From: Gymnodinialimonas phycosphaerae | Lineage (GTDB): Bacteria > Pseudomonadota > Alphaproteobacteria > Rhodobacterales > Rhodobacteraceae | Direction: 5' to 3' | DNA: 64,000 bases | Assembly: GCF_019195455.1 (NCBI RefSeq) | Contig: NZ_JAIMBW010000001.1 | Span: 3,934,001 to 3,998,000 of the forward strand | Part shown: positions 52,796-62,011 of the stretch, piece by piece | Layout: each line of letters begins with the position of its first letter | Position numbering within the stretch: the first letter of the stretch is position 1 | The notes under the pieces: generated by a model | Database searches by the model: none | The model's input: the letters and a program-made list of their open reading frames with translations, nothing else | What the model was told of the DNA's origin: nothing | Program-made: the position numbers and the translations under genes

Positions 52796-54121
52796 TTAGT
52801 GCACGATCGTCTCTTCGCGGACGTAGAGGTTCTCCCACGCGCGGTCGATGTATTCGGGGGTCATGTGATAAGGCTGCCCCTCAAAATCGCAGATTGCCTT
52901 GATCTGGTCGCACAGGAACACCGGGTGGTAGTTGGCGTAGACGTTGTCGATCGTGGGATAGCGGACCTTCAGCATGTGGATAAGCGATTTCTCATCCAGC
53001 GGAATACCCTTTTTCTTGGCGACCATGGCGAAGATCTTCAGGAATTGTTCCTGGTTCGGCCCGTCGATCTTCACCTTGAAGAAGATCCGCCGCAGGGCGG
53101 CTTGGTCGAAGATCTCATTCGGGTGAAAGTTGGTGGAGAACACCACGAGCGTGTCGAAGGGCACCTCGAACTTCTCACCAGATTGCAGGGCGAGGATGTC
53201 GTAGTTGACCTCCATCGGAACAATCCAGCGGTTGATCAGGGTCTGGGGCGGTTCAGCCTGACGGCCAAGGTCGTCGACGATGAACACGCCGCCGGTGGAT
53301 TTCAACTGCATGGAGGCCTGATAGGTGCGCGAGACGGCATTGTAGTTCAGATCCAGCATGGACAACTTCAATTCACCGCCCGTCATCACGGTGGGGCGGG
53401 TGCACAGCAGGTAGCGCGTGTCGAAACGGGCGGCGTTCTTGCGCAGGGGGCTTTGGCCTTCCGTTTCCGTGGCGGCGGTCACGGGGGTGTGGACGATCGG
53501 GTCAAACAGCGTGATCACCTGGCCCGCATAGGACAGCGCGTGGGGGATGTAGATATTGTCACCCATGGCGGCGCGGATGCCCTCCGCGATGGAAGATTTA
53601 CCGTTTCCGGGAGGGCCGTACATCAGGACCGAGCGGCCAGAGCCAACGGCGGGTCCAAGCTGATCGATCAGGCCATCGGGCAAGATCAGATGGCCCATGG
53701 AGGCCTCCAGCATCGGGCGGGTCAGCTTGATATCACGGATCGACTGGCGCTTCACTTGCACCTTGTAGTCTTCCAGCGGCACCGGCATGGCGCCGTAGTA
53801 TTCGGACTGCGATAGCGCATCGAGGGCGCGCGCCTTGCCCGCATCGGTCAACTGAAAGCCCATCTCGCTACTGGAGGTGGCGTGCATCGTGCCGGTCGCC
53901 TGCAGGAAGTTCATATCCCGCAACATATCAATGAGTTGCGTGGTCAGTGGGATCGGCAAGCAAATCGCCTTCGCGATGTCCGAGGCCTGTTCAACGTTCT
54001 TGCGGAAGATGGTCTTCAGCAGGATGTCGCGCATCATCACAGGTGTCAGCCCGGTGTCGGCCAGCGTGCGCAGGGCAGGCGGGGCGAAGCCGGGCTCAGC
54101 GGGGGGGGCTTGCATGTTCAT
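52796..54121 (-). CDS. AAA family ATPase at the end of the Tad pilus cluster
   Basis: A 441-residue cytosolic AAA ATPase. Residues 1-155 form an unassigned region with helices (VMMRDILLKTIFRKNVEQA, then YYGAMPVPLEDYKVQ). Walker A GPPGNGKS is at 169-176. The ATPase core has VFIVDDLGRQ (Walker B) and VVFSTNFHPNEIFDQAALRRIFFKV. The ATG at 54121 follows AAGGGT. It sits just downstream of the prepilin-peptidase gene and the Tad genes, which hints at a role in Flp pilus assembly or regulation. No partner is proven. Confidence 0.78.
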   Translation of the reverse strand: MNMQAPPAEPGFAPPALRTLADTGLTPVMMRDILLKTIFRKNVEQASDIAKAICLPIPLTTQLIDMLRDMNFLQATGTMHATSSSEMGFQLTDAGKARALDALSQSEYYGAMPVPLEDYKVQVKRQSIRDIKLTRPMLEASMGHLILPDGLIDQLGPAVGSGRSVLMYGPPGNGKSSIAEGIRAAMGDNIYIPHALSYAGQVITLFDPIVHTPVTAATETEGQSPLRKNAARFDTRYLLCTRPTVMTGGELKLSMLDLNYNAVSRTYQASMQLKSTGGVFIVDDLGRQAEPPQTLINRWIVPMEVNYDILALQSGEKFEVPFDTLVVFSTNFHPNEIFDQAALRRIFFKVKIDGPNQEQFLKIFAMVAKKKGIPLDEKSLIHMLKVRYPTIDNVYANYHPVFLCDQIKAICDFEGQPYHMTPEYIDRAWENLYVREETIVH

Positions 54122-54187
54122 CGGTTGACCCTTGGAGAATCTTTCAAGCAATACCTGCCCCAGAAATGGGGCAGGAGAGTGGCGATG

Positions 54188-54691
54188 TCAGACGCCGGCG
54201 GTGAAGCCCATGGCAAGGTAGATGACCAAGGCACCGGCCAGAGCCACCCCCATGGGGAAGAGCTTGCCCTGTTCCCAGCTGGACCAATGGGCCGTCGCAC
54301 GGCGCACGGCGGGCACGCGGCCCGCAGAGCGGTGGGTGATCCATGAGCCGATCAGCACCAGGCTGAAAAGAGCCAGGAAAAACAGGTAGTCACCGGGCGC
54401 GATGAAGGGCGCCATGGCGGCGGCGAACTTGCTGTCGCCCGCACCCACAAGGCCGAGGGAGGTGATGACGAAGCCCGCCACGAGCACGATGCCCAGGGCC
54501 GCAAGACGCCAGAGGTAGGCGTCCATCGGCAGGGCGAAAAGCCCCGTGACAAGGAACACACCCGTCAGCGCCAGCACCGCTACGTTCGGGATGCGCATCT
54601 GGCGCAGGTCCGAAAGGGCGACCCAGATACAGATCGGCAAGGCGAGGGGGAGGAACCACATGGATTCCAGCGTCGTCAGGGTGAGGGTCAT
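54188..54691 (-). CDS. tadV: Prepilin peptidase of the Tad system
   Basis: A 167-residue A24-family aspartic peptidase of the short TadV/CpaA type, with about six hydrophobic helices. The catalytic acids are Asp28 (SDLRQMRIPN) and Asp86 in the GAGD motif (LVGAGDSKFAAA). It cleaves the leader of Flp pilins. No flp pilin gene is visible in the window, so it may lie beyond the right edge. It overlaps no neighbour and precedes the AAA ATPase. Confidence 0.9.
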   Translation of the reverse strand: MTLTLTTLESMWFLPLALPICIWVALSDLRQMRIPNVAVLALTGVFLVTGLFALPMDAYLWRLAALGIVLVAGFVITSLGLVGAGDSKFAAAMAPFIAPGDYLFFLALFSLVLIGSWITHRSAGRVPAVRRATAHWSSWEQGKLFPMGVALAGALVIYLAMGFTAGV

Positions 54692-54704
54692 GGGGACCTC
54701 CGGT

Positions 54705-55547
54705 TCAAGCGTTCAAAGCGCGGAGCGCCTCAACGGCAGCTTCAAAGTGCTGCGGGTGTGTATCAATCGCCTCGTTCAGAAGGCCGCGTCCTTCGTCGAT
54801 ATCACCGCGACGGATCGCGGATAGGGCAGCAGTGTGGAGCAATTGTGCCCGCTCGACCTGGTTCATGTTGATCAAGGGCAGGGTGTAGTTGCCCTGGGCT
54901 GCCCGGGCGAGGACGAGGTTGTTCTTGGCGGTGAACAACTCCGGATCATAAGAGATCGCACGCACGAAAAGTTCTTCCGCGCCGGGATAGTCGCCGCGGG
55001 TCAGGTGCGAATAGCCCCAGTTGTTGTAGACGTTGGCGGGCCGGGTGGTAAGGCCTGCGGCGGTCTCGTAGAAGCTGTCGGCGCGGTCCCAATCTTCTTC
55101 ACTGTCGGCGATCATCGCCTCCAGCCGGTAGCGTTCATAGGTCTCGAACGTCGGCGGCGTGGCATCAAGCTGCGCCTGCGCCCCGTCCCAATCGCCGGTG
55201 CGGATCAAGGCATCGGCATAATCAACGCGGTCCTGGTCCATGGCGCCATCATGGTCGATAACTCCTTGCCAAATCGTCAACGCCTCGGCCGCGCGGCCCG
55301 CCCGTACCAGGCTTGTGGCCAATCCGCGCTGCAGATCGATGCGGGTCGGGTCCTCTTGCGCGGCGCGACGGAAGTAATCGACGGCTTCGTTCGGGGAGGC
55401 CGCGCTGAGCATGATGTCGGCGAGGTTGGTTTCATCGATGACATTGAGCGGGTCTAGCGCCCGTTCGACATCGGCATCGGTGGTGTTACACGCAGCGACG
55501 GCCGCGACGGCGACAGCCGCCGGGATTAACCGGAGGATTCGGATCAT
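54705..55547 (-). CDS. tadD: TadD-like TPR lipoprotein
   Basis: A 280-residue protein. The signal peptide ends in a lipobox VAAC (Cys20). The rest is tetratricopeptide repeats (about 50-260: PNEAVDYFRRAAQEDPTRIDLQRGLATSLVRAGRAAEAL, later NVYNNWGYSHLTRGDYPGAEELFVRAISYDPE). It probably helps assemble or localise the pilus apparatus at the outer membrane. The ATG at 55545-55547 follows GAGGCAGAG. An ATG-like start four codons earlier is rejected. Confidence 0.82.
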   Translation of the reverse strand: MIRILRLIPAAVAVAAVAACNTTDADVERALDPLNVIDETNLADIMLSAASPNEAVDYFRRAAQEDPTRIDLQRGLATSLVRAGRAAEALTIWQGVIDHDGAMDQDRVDYADALIRTGDWDGAQAQLDATPPTFETYERYRLEAMIADSEEDWDRADSFYETAAGLTTRPANVYNNWGYSHLTRGDYPGAEELFVRAISYDPELFTAKNNLVLARAAQGNYTLPLINMNQVERAQLLHTAALSAIRRGDIDEGRGLLNEAIDTHPQHFEAAVEALRALNA

Positions 55548-55611
55548 GCTCTGCCTCATTCAATGGACGCAGGTCTATCGCCGCGCCTTCATTCTTCGTT
55601 GACCGTGCACC

Positions 55612-56172
55612 TCAAAGCGAGGATTGGAGGGTGTAGCGCCCACCGCCCCGCCGGATCAGCGTCGGCCTTTCTTGCTCGTCGTCAGTGTATACCTGATTTT
55701 CCATTCGCGCTATCGCGAGGCGCAGGTTGTCACGAATCGTTTCCGAACTGCCACTATCGAGCGCGAATGCTTGTTCCAGAAGGCGCCGCGCCTCCCCATA
55801 TTCGCCCTGTTCGATAAGGACTGCCCCCAAGTTGTTGAGGGCAGGCACAAAATCATTTTGTCGTTGAAGCGCGGCGCGGAATTGTTCTTCCGCCTGCCCC
55901 AAACGACCCAAAGCGAGGTTCGCGGCCCCAATCGCGGTGATCACATCGACGCTGAGACCGTCTTCAACGCCCGCGCGGTAGTAGGCGCGCAGGGCCAGCT
56001 CATACTCTCCGGCCTCCATCAGCCGATCGCCGGTGATCAGGCTGGCCTGGCTGTCGTCCAACTGCCCGACACTGGCAGGCGCGTTGACGCCATCGCCCAC
56101 GTCGAGGCGCGGGGTGAGGGTGCACGCGGTCAGCGTGATCATCAGAAGGATGAGGGGCGCGTGCTTAAGCAC
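55612..56172 (-). CDS. Second TPR lipoprotein of the Tad cluster
   Basis: A 186-residue lipoprotein. A short signal (LKHAPLILLMITL) ends in the lipobox LTAC (Cys17). Tetratricopeptide repeats follow (about 45-150: GEYELALRAYYRAGVEDG, LGRLGQAEEQFRAALQRQNDFVPALNNLGAVLIEQGEYGEARRLLEQA). I choose the GTG at 56170-56172, which follows a GAGG sequence with 6-nt spacing. An ATG at 56211 would add 13 residues before the signal. It pairs with the next TPR gene and lies directly after tadC. Confidence 0.75.
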   Translation of the reverse strand: MLKHAPLILLMITLTACTLTPRLDVGDGVNAPASVGQLDDSQASLITGDRLMEAGEYELALRAYYRAGVEDGLSVDVITAIGAANLALGRLGQAEEQFRAALQRQNDFVPALNNLGAVLIEQGEYGEARRLLEQAFALDSGSSETIRDNLRLAIARMENQVYTDDEQERPTLIRRGGGRYTLQSSL

Positions 56173-56285
56173 TGTCTGCCTCGTGGAAAAAAACTGCTCA
56201 GGCGTCACCATAGGGATGGCGGCGCCTGTTGGCTAAGAGTTTTTTTCAAACGCGGTCGCCCGCGGGTCCGGGCTGGGATGCCGCG

Positions 56286-57260
56286 TCAGCGCGACAAGTC
56301 CGTGGCGATGGCGTAGATCGACGGGCCGATAAGGATGACCAGAAGCGGCGGCACACAGAACAGCATGGTGAACAGCGTCAGCTTGGTGGGCAGCTTGTTG
56401 GCCTTTTCTTCGGCACGGCTGATGCGTTTGTCGCGCATCTCATCGGAATAGACCCGCAGGGCCTCGGCCATGGAGGTACCGAAGGTGGCGGATTGGATCA
56501 ACGTGGTGATGAAGGAGTTCACGTCCTGAATGCCGACCCGTTCGCCCATGTCGCGCAGGACCTTGGTCTTGTCCTTGCCGGCCTTCATTTCGTAGGAGAC
56601 AATCTCGAATTCTTCGGCCAGCGGCGGGTAGGAGGCCTTGATCTCGGTCGCGACCTTGATGATCGCCTGATCGAGGGATTGACCGGCCTCCACGCAGACC
56701 AGCATCAGGTCGAGCGCATCGGGAAAGCCCGAGTTGATCTGTTCTTCACGCGTTTGCATGCGCTTGGTGATCCAGTACTTCGGCGCGTAATAGCCCACGA
56801 CACCGGGGATCAGCACGATAAAAATGGAGTTCTGGGCAGAGCCGCCACCGCCGGAGATCAACACATAAAGCGTGCCCAGCAGCAGGCCGCCCAGACCAAG
56901 GGCCAGCTTGGCGAAGTTGAACATCTGGATCGAGGATTTCGCGCGGTAGCCTGCGCGGATCATCTGCAACTGGGTGGCTGACAGTTCCTGCTCATCCTGG
57001 GGTTCAAGATACTGGGCGAACCTTTCCAGCTTCTGGTTCTTGCCGCCCAGGCGCAGGCCGCCGGTTTTGGCCGATTTCGCCTCGGTGCGCGTATCGCGCA
57101 GCTTCTTGTAGGGATCTTTCTGCTTCTTCATCAGGGTCGGCAGCGCCACGAGGCACAGCAACACCCCAAGCCCTCCGACGGCGATCAGGGGGCCGAGTTC
57201 GCCCAACTGATCCACCAGGAAGGCGTTGGCTTCGTTGAAGAGGTTCTTGAAGAATTCCAT
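56286..57260 (-). CDS. tadC: Tad inner-membrane platform protein TadC
   Basis: A 324-residue type II secretion system F-domain protein with helices near residues 23-43, 120-155 and 295-320. The F-domain segment is GFPDALDLMLVCVEAGQSLDQAIIKVATE and ATFGTSMAEALRVYSDEMRDKR. It forms the membrane platform with TadB on which the TadA motor acts. The spacing to tadB is 57 bp. It starts at ATG 57258-57260. Confidence 0.93.
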   Translation of the reverse strand: MEFFKNLFNEANAFLVDQLGELGPLIAVGGLGVLLCLVALPTLMKKQKDPYKKLRDTRTEAKSAKTGGLRLGGKNQKLERFAQYLEPQDEQELSATQLQMIRAGYRAKSSIQMFNFAKLALGLGGLLLGTLYVLISGGGGSAQNSIFIVLIPGVVGYYAPKYWITKRMQTREEQINSGFPDALDLMLVCVEAGQSLDQAIIKVATEIKASYPPLAEEFEIVSYEMKAGKDKTKVLRDMGERVGIQDVNSFITTLIQSATFGTSMAEALRVYSDEMRDKRISRAEEKANKLPTKLTLFTMLFCVPPLLVILIGPSIYAIATDLSR

Positions 57261-57317
57261 CGGACTGCTCTTTCACGGTTGGGGCGTTGGTTGCAGATCG
57301 CCCCTTTTTGGGCTTGT

Positions 57318-58286
57318 TCAGACTTTGATGTTCACGAGAAGACGCATGATGACCCAGTTCAGACCAAGCGCCACGGCCACACCGGCACAGGCCGGGATGA
57401 AGACGGGGGTGTCGACGACGTCGGCGTAGTAATCGGGCTGGGCCACGTTGATGCCGATCAGCGCAAGGATCGGGAACACCGACAGGAAGTTGCCGGAGCC
57501 GCGCGCTTCGGCGGTGATCACGCGGACCTTGCGGAACAGTTTGAATCGCGCCCGCATCACATCGGCGAGACCCGAGAGGATTTCGGCGAGGTTACCGCCA
57601 GAGGTTTGCTGGATGCCCACGGCGACGGCGAGGAAGCGCAAATCCTGGATATCGAGGCGGTCGGCCATGGCGCGGATCGATTCGCCGATGTCGCGGCCAT
57701 AGGCGGCCTCGTCCGCGATCACGCCAAGCTCGGACGCGATGGGGTCGGACATCTCACGGCTTACGGTGTTGATCGAGGACACGAAGGGGTGGCCCACACG
57801 AAGCGAGCGGACCATCAGTTCAACCGCGTCGGGAAGCTGTTCTTCCAACAGGGCGATGCGCTTCTTGGCGGTCTTGCTGACCCAGAAGAACACGCCGCCC
57901 ACGCCCATGCCCACGGACGCCAAAAGGCTGATCGGAAGCGAGGCGGTCGTCAGAATCTGGAGCAACAGGAACGCCACCACGGCCGCACCCACCATCACCA
58001 GCATCAGTTGTGGCGGGGTGAAGGCGATATTCGCCTTCTGCGCCTTGTCGGCGATCAACGTGTAGAACGGCAGTTTGATGCCGCCCCGGTGCTGGTCCAT
58101 CTCCTTGCGGAGCTTGTCGAGAACATCCTCGCGAGAGGTGCCCTTTTCCAGCAGTGTCAGGCGGCGGTTTACCCGTGCGTTCAGGCTGATCGACTTGCCG
58201 AAAATCGCCAGGTAGATGCCGTTCACCAACATGATCACACCGACGAAGATGCCGATATAGATGAGTGGCTCGATTGAAAGTTCCAT
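57318..58286 (-). CDS. tadB: Tad inner-membrane platform protein TadB
   Basis: A 322-residue type II secretion F-domain protein. N-terminal membrane helices (about residues 7-27) and two central ones (90-135) flank a T2SF region: QLPDAVELMVRSLRVGHPFVSSINTVSREMSDP and QQTSGGNLAEILSGLADVMRARFKLFRKV. The C-terminal hydrophobic stretch lies near 265-318. It pairs with TadC, whose gene starts 57 bp later. The tadA stop is 12 bp upstream. Confidence 0.93.
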   Translation of the reverse strand: MELSIEPLIYIGIFVGVIMLVNGIYLAIFGKSISLNARVNRRLTLLEKGTSREDVLDKLRKEMDQHRGGIKLPFYTLIADKAQKANIAFTPPQLMLVMVGAAVVAFLLLQILTTASLPISLLASVGMGVGGVFFWVSKTAKKRIALLEEQLPDAVELMVRSLRVGHPFVSSINTVSREMSDPIASELGVIADEAAYGRDIGESIRAMADRLDIQDLRFLAVAVGIQQTSGGNLAEILSGLADVMRARFKLFRKVRVITAEARGSGNFLSVFPILALIGINVAQPDYYADVVDTPVFIPACAGVAVALGLNWVIMRLLVNIKV

Positions 58287-58298
58287 TGCGCGGGCTCC

Positions 58299-59786
58299 TT
58301 ACTGGGCTGCCATGGGTTCGTAGATCGACGCGGGCAAATCATAGCCCCACTGCCGGAACCGCTCGGAATAATGGGACCGCACACCGCAGGCGGTGAAGTG
58401 GCCGATGATCTTGCCGTCGGGCTGAAGGCCCGTGCGCTGGAAGCGGAACACTTCCTGCATGGAGATCACCTCGCCTTCCATCCCCGTCACCTCGGTGATG
58501 GAGACCATGCGGCGCGAGCCGTCTTGCAGGCGCGAGGCCTGGACGATCAGGTGCACAGCCGCCGAGATCTGGGCGCGCACGGCCTTCAGCGGCATTTCGA
58601 TACCTGCCATGGCGACCATGTTTTCAAGGCGCGAACAGGCGTCGCGGGCGTTGTTGGCGTGGATCGTGGTCATCGATCCGTCGTGGCCGGTGTTCATGGC
58701 CTGCAACATGTCGATGACTTCTTCGCCACGGGTCTCACCCACGATGATCCGGTCCGGACGCATCCGCAGTGCGTTGCGCAGACAGTCGCGCTGGGTCACG
58801 GCGCCTTTGCCTTCCACGTTCGGGGGGCGGGATTCCATCCGGCCCACGTGGACCTGCTGGAGTTGAAGTTCTGCCGTATCCTCGATCGTCAGGATGCGTT
58901 CGCTATTGTCGATGAAAGACGACAGCGCGTTGAGCGTGGTCGTTTTACCCGAACCCGTACCACCCGAAACGATGACGTTCAGGCGGCAAGCCACGGCGGC
59001 CTGGATGTAGGCGGCCATTTCTTCCGAGAAAGCGCCGAATCTCACCAGGTCATCGATGCCCAGCTTCTCTTTCTTGAACTTACGAATGGAGACGAGGCTG
59101 CCGTCCACGGCAACCGGCGGTACCATCGCGTTGAAACGCGAGCCGTCTTTCAGGCGGGCGTCGACATAGGGGTTGGATTCGTCGACGCGGCGACCCACAG
59201 CAGAGACGATCTTGTCGATGATCCGCAGCAGGTGGCGTTCGTCCTTGAAGCGGACGTCCGACAGCTCCAGCTTACCGGCGCGTTCCACGAAGACGCGGTT
59301 GGGGCCGTTGACGAGAATATCGTTGACGGTGTCGTCTTTCAGCAGCGGCTCCAGCGGGCCGAGGCCGGTGACTTCGTCAAACAGCTCGACGTTGAGGGTC
59401 TGGCGATCTTCGCGGTTCAGGACAACGCCCATCTCGCCCAGTTGTTCGCTGGTGATGGCGGTGATCTCTGCGCGCAGCTCGGACTCCTTGGCGTTTTCCA
59501 GCGCCGAGAGGTTGAGGTTGTCGAGCAGACGGTGATGCATCTCCGTCTTGACTTCATCCAGGCGAAGGCGGCGCTTGCGGTCCTTGTCCTCGCCCGAGAC
59601 GGCCTCAGCCGTGGGGGCAACGGCCACGGGACCGGGCTTGCGCGCGATCTTGGGGGCGGGTGCTGCCGGGGCCCCGGAAGGTGCCGAGGGCGCAGCCGCG
59701 GGGGCTGCCGCCTCGGGGGCGGTGTCCGCCTTGGCCTCAGGGGCGGGACTGCCGCCCGTGCCTGCTTTTTTGTATTTGGAGAACAT
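58299..59786 (-). CDS. tadA: Tad secretion ATPase TadA/CpaF
   Basis: A 495-residue hexameric ATPase that powers Flp pilus extension and retraction. A Pro/Ala-rich N-terminal tail (about 1-60) precedes the N-domain. Walker A ([10 protein letters not shown]) is near residue 275, followed by [28 protein letters not shown], Walker B-like [39 protein letters not shown] and the AIHLIVQ-type His box. I start at ATG 59784-59786; the seventeen upstream codons in frame are not conserved. It lies 4 bp after cpaE. Confidence 0.95.
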   Translation of the reverse strand: MFSKYKKAGTGGSPAPEAKADTAPEAAAPAAAPSAPSGAPAAPAPKIARKPGPVAVAPTAEAVSGEDKDRKRRLRLDEVKTEMHHRLLDNLNLSALENAKESELRAEITAITSEQLGEMGVVLNREDRQTLNVELFDEVTGLGPLEPLLKDDTVNDILVNGPNRVFVERAGKLELSDVRFKDERHLLRIIDKIVSAVGRRVDESNPYVDARLKDGSRFNAMVPPVAVDGSLVSIRKFKKEKLGIDDLVRFGAFSEEMAAYIQAAVACRLNVIVSGGTGSGKTTTLNALSSFIDNSERILTIEDTAELQLQQVHVGRMESRPPNVEGKGAVTQRDCLRNALRMRPDRIIVGETRGEEVIDMLQAMNTGHDGSMTTIHANNARDACSRLENMVAMAGIEMPLKAVRAQISAAVHLIVQASRLQDGSRRMVSITEVTGMEGEVISMQEVFRFQRTGLQPDGKIIGHFTACGVRSHYSERFRQWGYDLPASIYEPMAAQ

Positions 59787-59790
59787 GATG

Positions 59791-61050
59791 TTAGCCCTTC
59801 GCTCTCGCTTCAGACGCCATGGCTTTGTACAGGCCATCGCTGAGTTTCATGATTTCCTTGCGCAGCGGGTTCTTCTTGGCCGCTTCCGCCAGCGTTTCCC
59901 CGTTGTCACCGGCTTGCATGACGGGCTTGCCGCCGTCCGGCAGTTGGGTGGAGAAGGACACGCCAAGGCTGTCGGCCATCTTCTTCATCCGGTTCTTGCC
60001 GTTCAGGTCGGTCAGACCCGGCGCGCGGTTGAGCACGTAGTGCATCTTTTCCAGCGGAAGATCCTCGGACCGGCAGGCCTTGATGAAACGCATCGCGTTC
60101 TGGGCCGAGCGCAGGTCAAGTTCCAGCGTGGTGAAGAACACGTCGGCACGGGTCAGAACCGTATCCGTCCACATCACCATGGTGCGCGGCATGTCGATGA
60201 CGACGATGTCGAAACACTGTGATGCAAGATCGATCAAGGCGTTCACCTCATCGGGGCCCACCAGGTCGAGCGGCACGATTTCGGCGGGCGTCGTGAACAC
60301 GGACAGCTTGTCACCATAGTGGACGAGGGCTTGTTTGAACCCATCGGTGTCCATGGTGGTGGCGTCCTGCAACAGCTCCAACACGATATCGCGGCGCGGC
60401 AGGTCCAGGTAGGTCGCGACCGAGCCATGTTGCAGATCGAGATCCAGAACACAGACGGACGGCGGATTTTTCTTGTCGGCGTGGGCCAGTTCCCAGGCGA
60501 GGTTCACGGCCAACGTCGTGGCCCCGGTGCCGCCAGCAAGGTTTTGCACCGCGAAGATTGCGGAATTGCCGTCCATGCGGTGGCCCGTGGCGGGCGCGTC
60601 GGAGACGGGCAGGGGGGTCACTTCGGCGGGGGGCGGCTGTTTGGCACGGGCGATCTTTTCGATCGCGTCATGCAGCGCGCCTTCGGCGAGGGGGTAGGGG
60701 ACAAAATCATCGGCGCCCAGGCGCAACAATTCACGCAGACCCGCCGTGGAAAGATTCTCGGGGATGAGAATCACGGCGACTTCCTTGGCGTGGGCGGCGT
60801 TGATAACCTCGCCGACGCGGCCAAGATCTGCCTCATCCTCTTCACGCACAGCCAGCGCGATGAATTCCAGGGTGCCCACGTCGAGCGCGTTGATGAATTC
60901 GCGCGCCTCGTCAAAGCCCAGGTCGCCCCAGGCTTCGCCGACTTCCGTTTCCATATCCTCGATCAAGAGGCCGAAGTGATGTACTTTGCTCGACACTGTG
61001 CAGGCCACAATCGGGGCCGGTTCAGAGTGTAATGCCAATCCGCTGCTCAT
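59791..61050 (-). CDS. cpaE: CpaE/TadZ-like pilus localisation ATPase
   Basis: A 419-residue protein. An N-terminal receiver-like domain (about 22-145) precedes a ParA/MinD fold (about 160-400) with a deviant Walker A, AGGTGATTLA, in which the usual Lys is replaced, as in CpaE/TadZ. The later DIVVIDMPRTMVMWTD fits the switch region and DVFFTTLELDLRSAQNAMR the ParA-like C-terminus. These proteins place the Tad machine at a cell pole. The start at 61050 gives MSSGLALHSEPAPI. A 305-bp gap with a terminator separates it from the upstream lipoprotein gene. Confidence 0.92.
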   Translation of the reverse strand: MSSGLALHSEPAPIVACTVSSKVHHFGLLIEDMETEVGEAWGDLGFDEAREFINALDVGTLEFIALAVREEDEADLGRVGEVINAAHAKEVAVILIPENLSTAGLRELLRLGADDFVPYPLAEGALHDAIEKIARAKQPPPAEVTPLPVSDAPATGHRMDGNSAIFAVQNLAGGTGATTLAVNLAWELAHADKKNPPSVCVLDLDLQHGSVATYLDLPRRDIVLELLQDATTMDTDGFKQALVHYGDKLSVFTTPAEIVPLDLVGPDEVNALIDLASQCFDIVVIDMPRTMVMWTDTVLTRADVFFTTLELDLRSAQNAMRFIKACRSEDLPLEKMHYVLNRAPGLTDLNGKNRMKKMADSLGVSFSTQLPDGGKPVMQAGDNGETLAEAAKKNPLRKEIMKLSDGLYKAMASEARAKG

Positions 61051-61355
61051 TCCTCAATTCCCACATCCGCCCGGACTTCCCGGATCATTAATGACGACGG
61101 CGGCATAAAATGGTCTGTTCGACCTGGCCTGCCGTAACTTCAATCAGACCCCGTCGCACTGTCGCGCATGGGACCTTCTCAAAGATGAACTTGACGTCAG
61201 AAAAAGGCAGGAATTGGACACAAATGAGGGAATACGTTTACAATTCACGGGCTTTCATGGGTTTGTCGCCAAACGGAAAACCGCGCCAAGCGGGCGGGCT
61301 TGACGCGGTTTTGTTTATATCTCTGGCGTTTGGGCCGTCGGTTTGTCCGGTGGGA
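61051..61355. other. 305-bp gap between cpaE and the OmpA-like gene
   Basis: No gene is seen. It contains the hairpin terminator at 61277-61312, and towards cpaE a probable promoter region (AT-rich runs near 61200-61245). This suggests that cpaE and the pilus motor genes have a promoter separate from cpaB-secretin-OmpA. Confidence 0.5.
61277..61312 (-). terminator. Hairpin terminator after the OmpA-like gene
   Basis: AAAACCGCG (61277-61285) pairs with CGCGGTTTT (61304-61312). Inside, CAAGC and GCTTG extend the stem past one mismatch. On the minus strand a TTTT run follows. It lies 43 bp beyond the stop of the lipoprotein gene (61356) and upstream of cpaE. Confidence 0.75.
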
Positions 61356-61997
61356 TCACCCGCCGCCGCCACCCTCGCCACCACCACTGCTGATGTAGCT
61401 GCGGTAGATGATTTCGGCATAGCGCCCGTCGAGGACCAGGGGGTTGTTTTCCAGGAACCCGGTCACTTCCGTGACGGTCCGCCGGTTGCGACGTTCCTCG
61501 CCGTCGGTGGCCACGACAGGCTGGGTTTCACCCAGGGACACGAGGGCTTGCAGACGGTGCTGGTTAATCCCTTGCGACACCAGGTAGTTCACCGCCGCGC
61601 GGGCGCGACGACGTCCCAGCCGCTGGTTGTAGGCGTTGGAACCCACGGCGTCGGTGTGACCGTAGACCGAGAAGCGCACCTCGGGGAAATTGCGGATGAA
61701 GGCGGCCTGCTGGTTGAGGATATTGCGCGCCTCGGCGTCCAACTCGGCCGAGTTGAAGGCGAAGTTGATCGTTGTGGGGACGGTATTGGCGAAACGCTCG
61801 CCCAGGATCGCCGCCCATTGGATATCGCCGTTATGCACGCCGATATTGTTGCGCGTCGGTGCACCCAGATTGCCTTCGTCCAGATGCGCACCAAGGGGAC
61901 GCCCGGTTTCAACGAAGGTGGTGCCGCAGGCGCTAAGCGCGAGGGTTGAACCCAGGCCGGCCAGTACGGTGCGGCGCGAATGGCGTTGATTGGTCAT
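61356..61997 (-). CDS. OmpA-family lipoprotein of the Tad cluster
   Basis: A 213-residue protein. The N-terminus carries a twin-arginine motif (HSRRTVLAG, Arg8-Arg9) directly before a lipobox LSAC (Cys24), so it may use the Tat route. A C-terminal OmpA-like peptidoglycan-binding domain (about 75-185) holds INFAFNSAELDAEARNILNQQAAFIRNFPEVRFSVYGHTDAVGSNAYNQRLGRRRARAAVNYL. A Gly-rich tail follows. The ATG at 61995-61997 has 8-nt spacing to AGAGG. It starts 14 bp after the secretin stop. It probably ties the pilus secretin to the cell wall. Confidence 0.85.
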   Translation of the reverse strand: MTNQRHSRRTVLAGLGSTLALSACGTTFVETGRPLGAHLDEGNLGAPTRNNIGVHNGDIQWAAILGERFANTVPTTINFAFNSAELDAEARNILNQQAAFIRNFPEVRFSVYGHTDAVGSNAYNQRLGRRRARAAVNYLVSQGINQHRLQALVSLGETQPVVATDGEERRNRRTVTEVTGFLENNPLVLDGRYAEIIYRSYISSGGGEGGGGG

Positions 61998-62011
61998 TGT
62001 CATGTCCTCTC

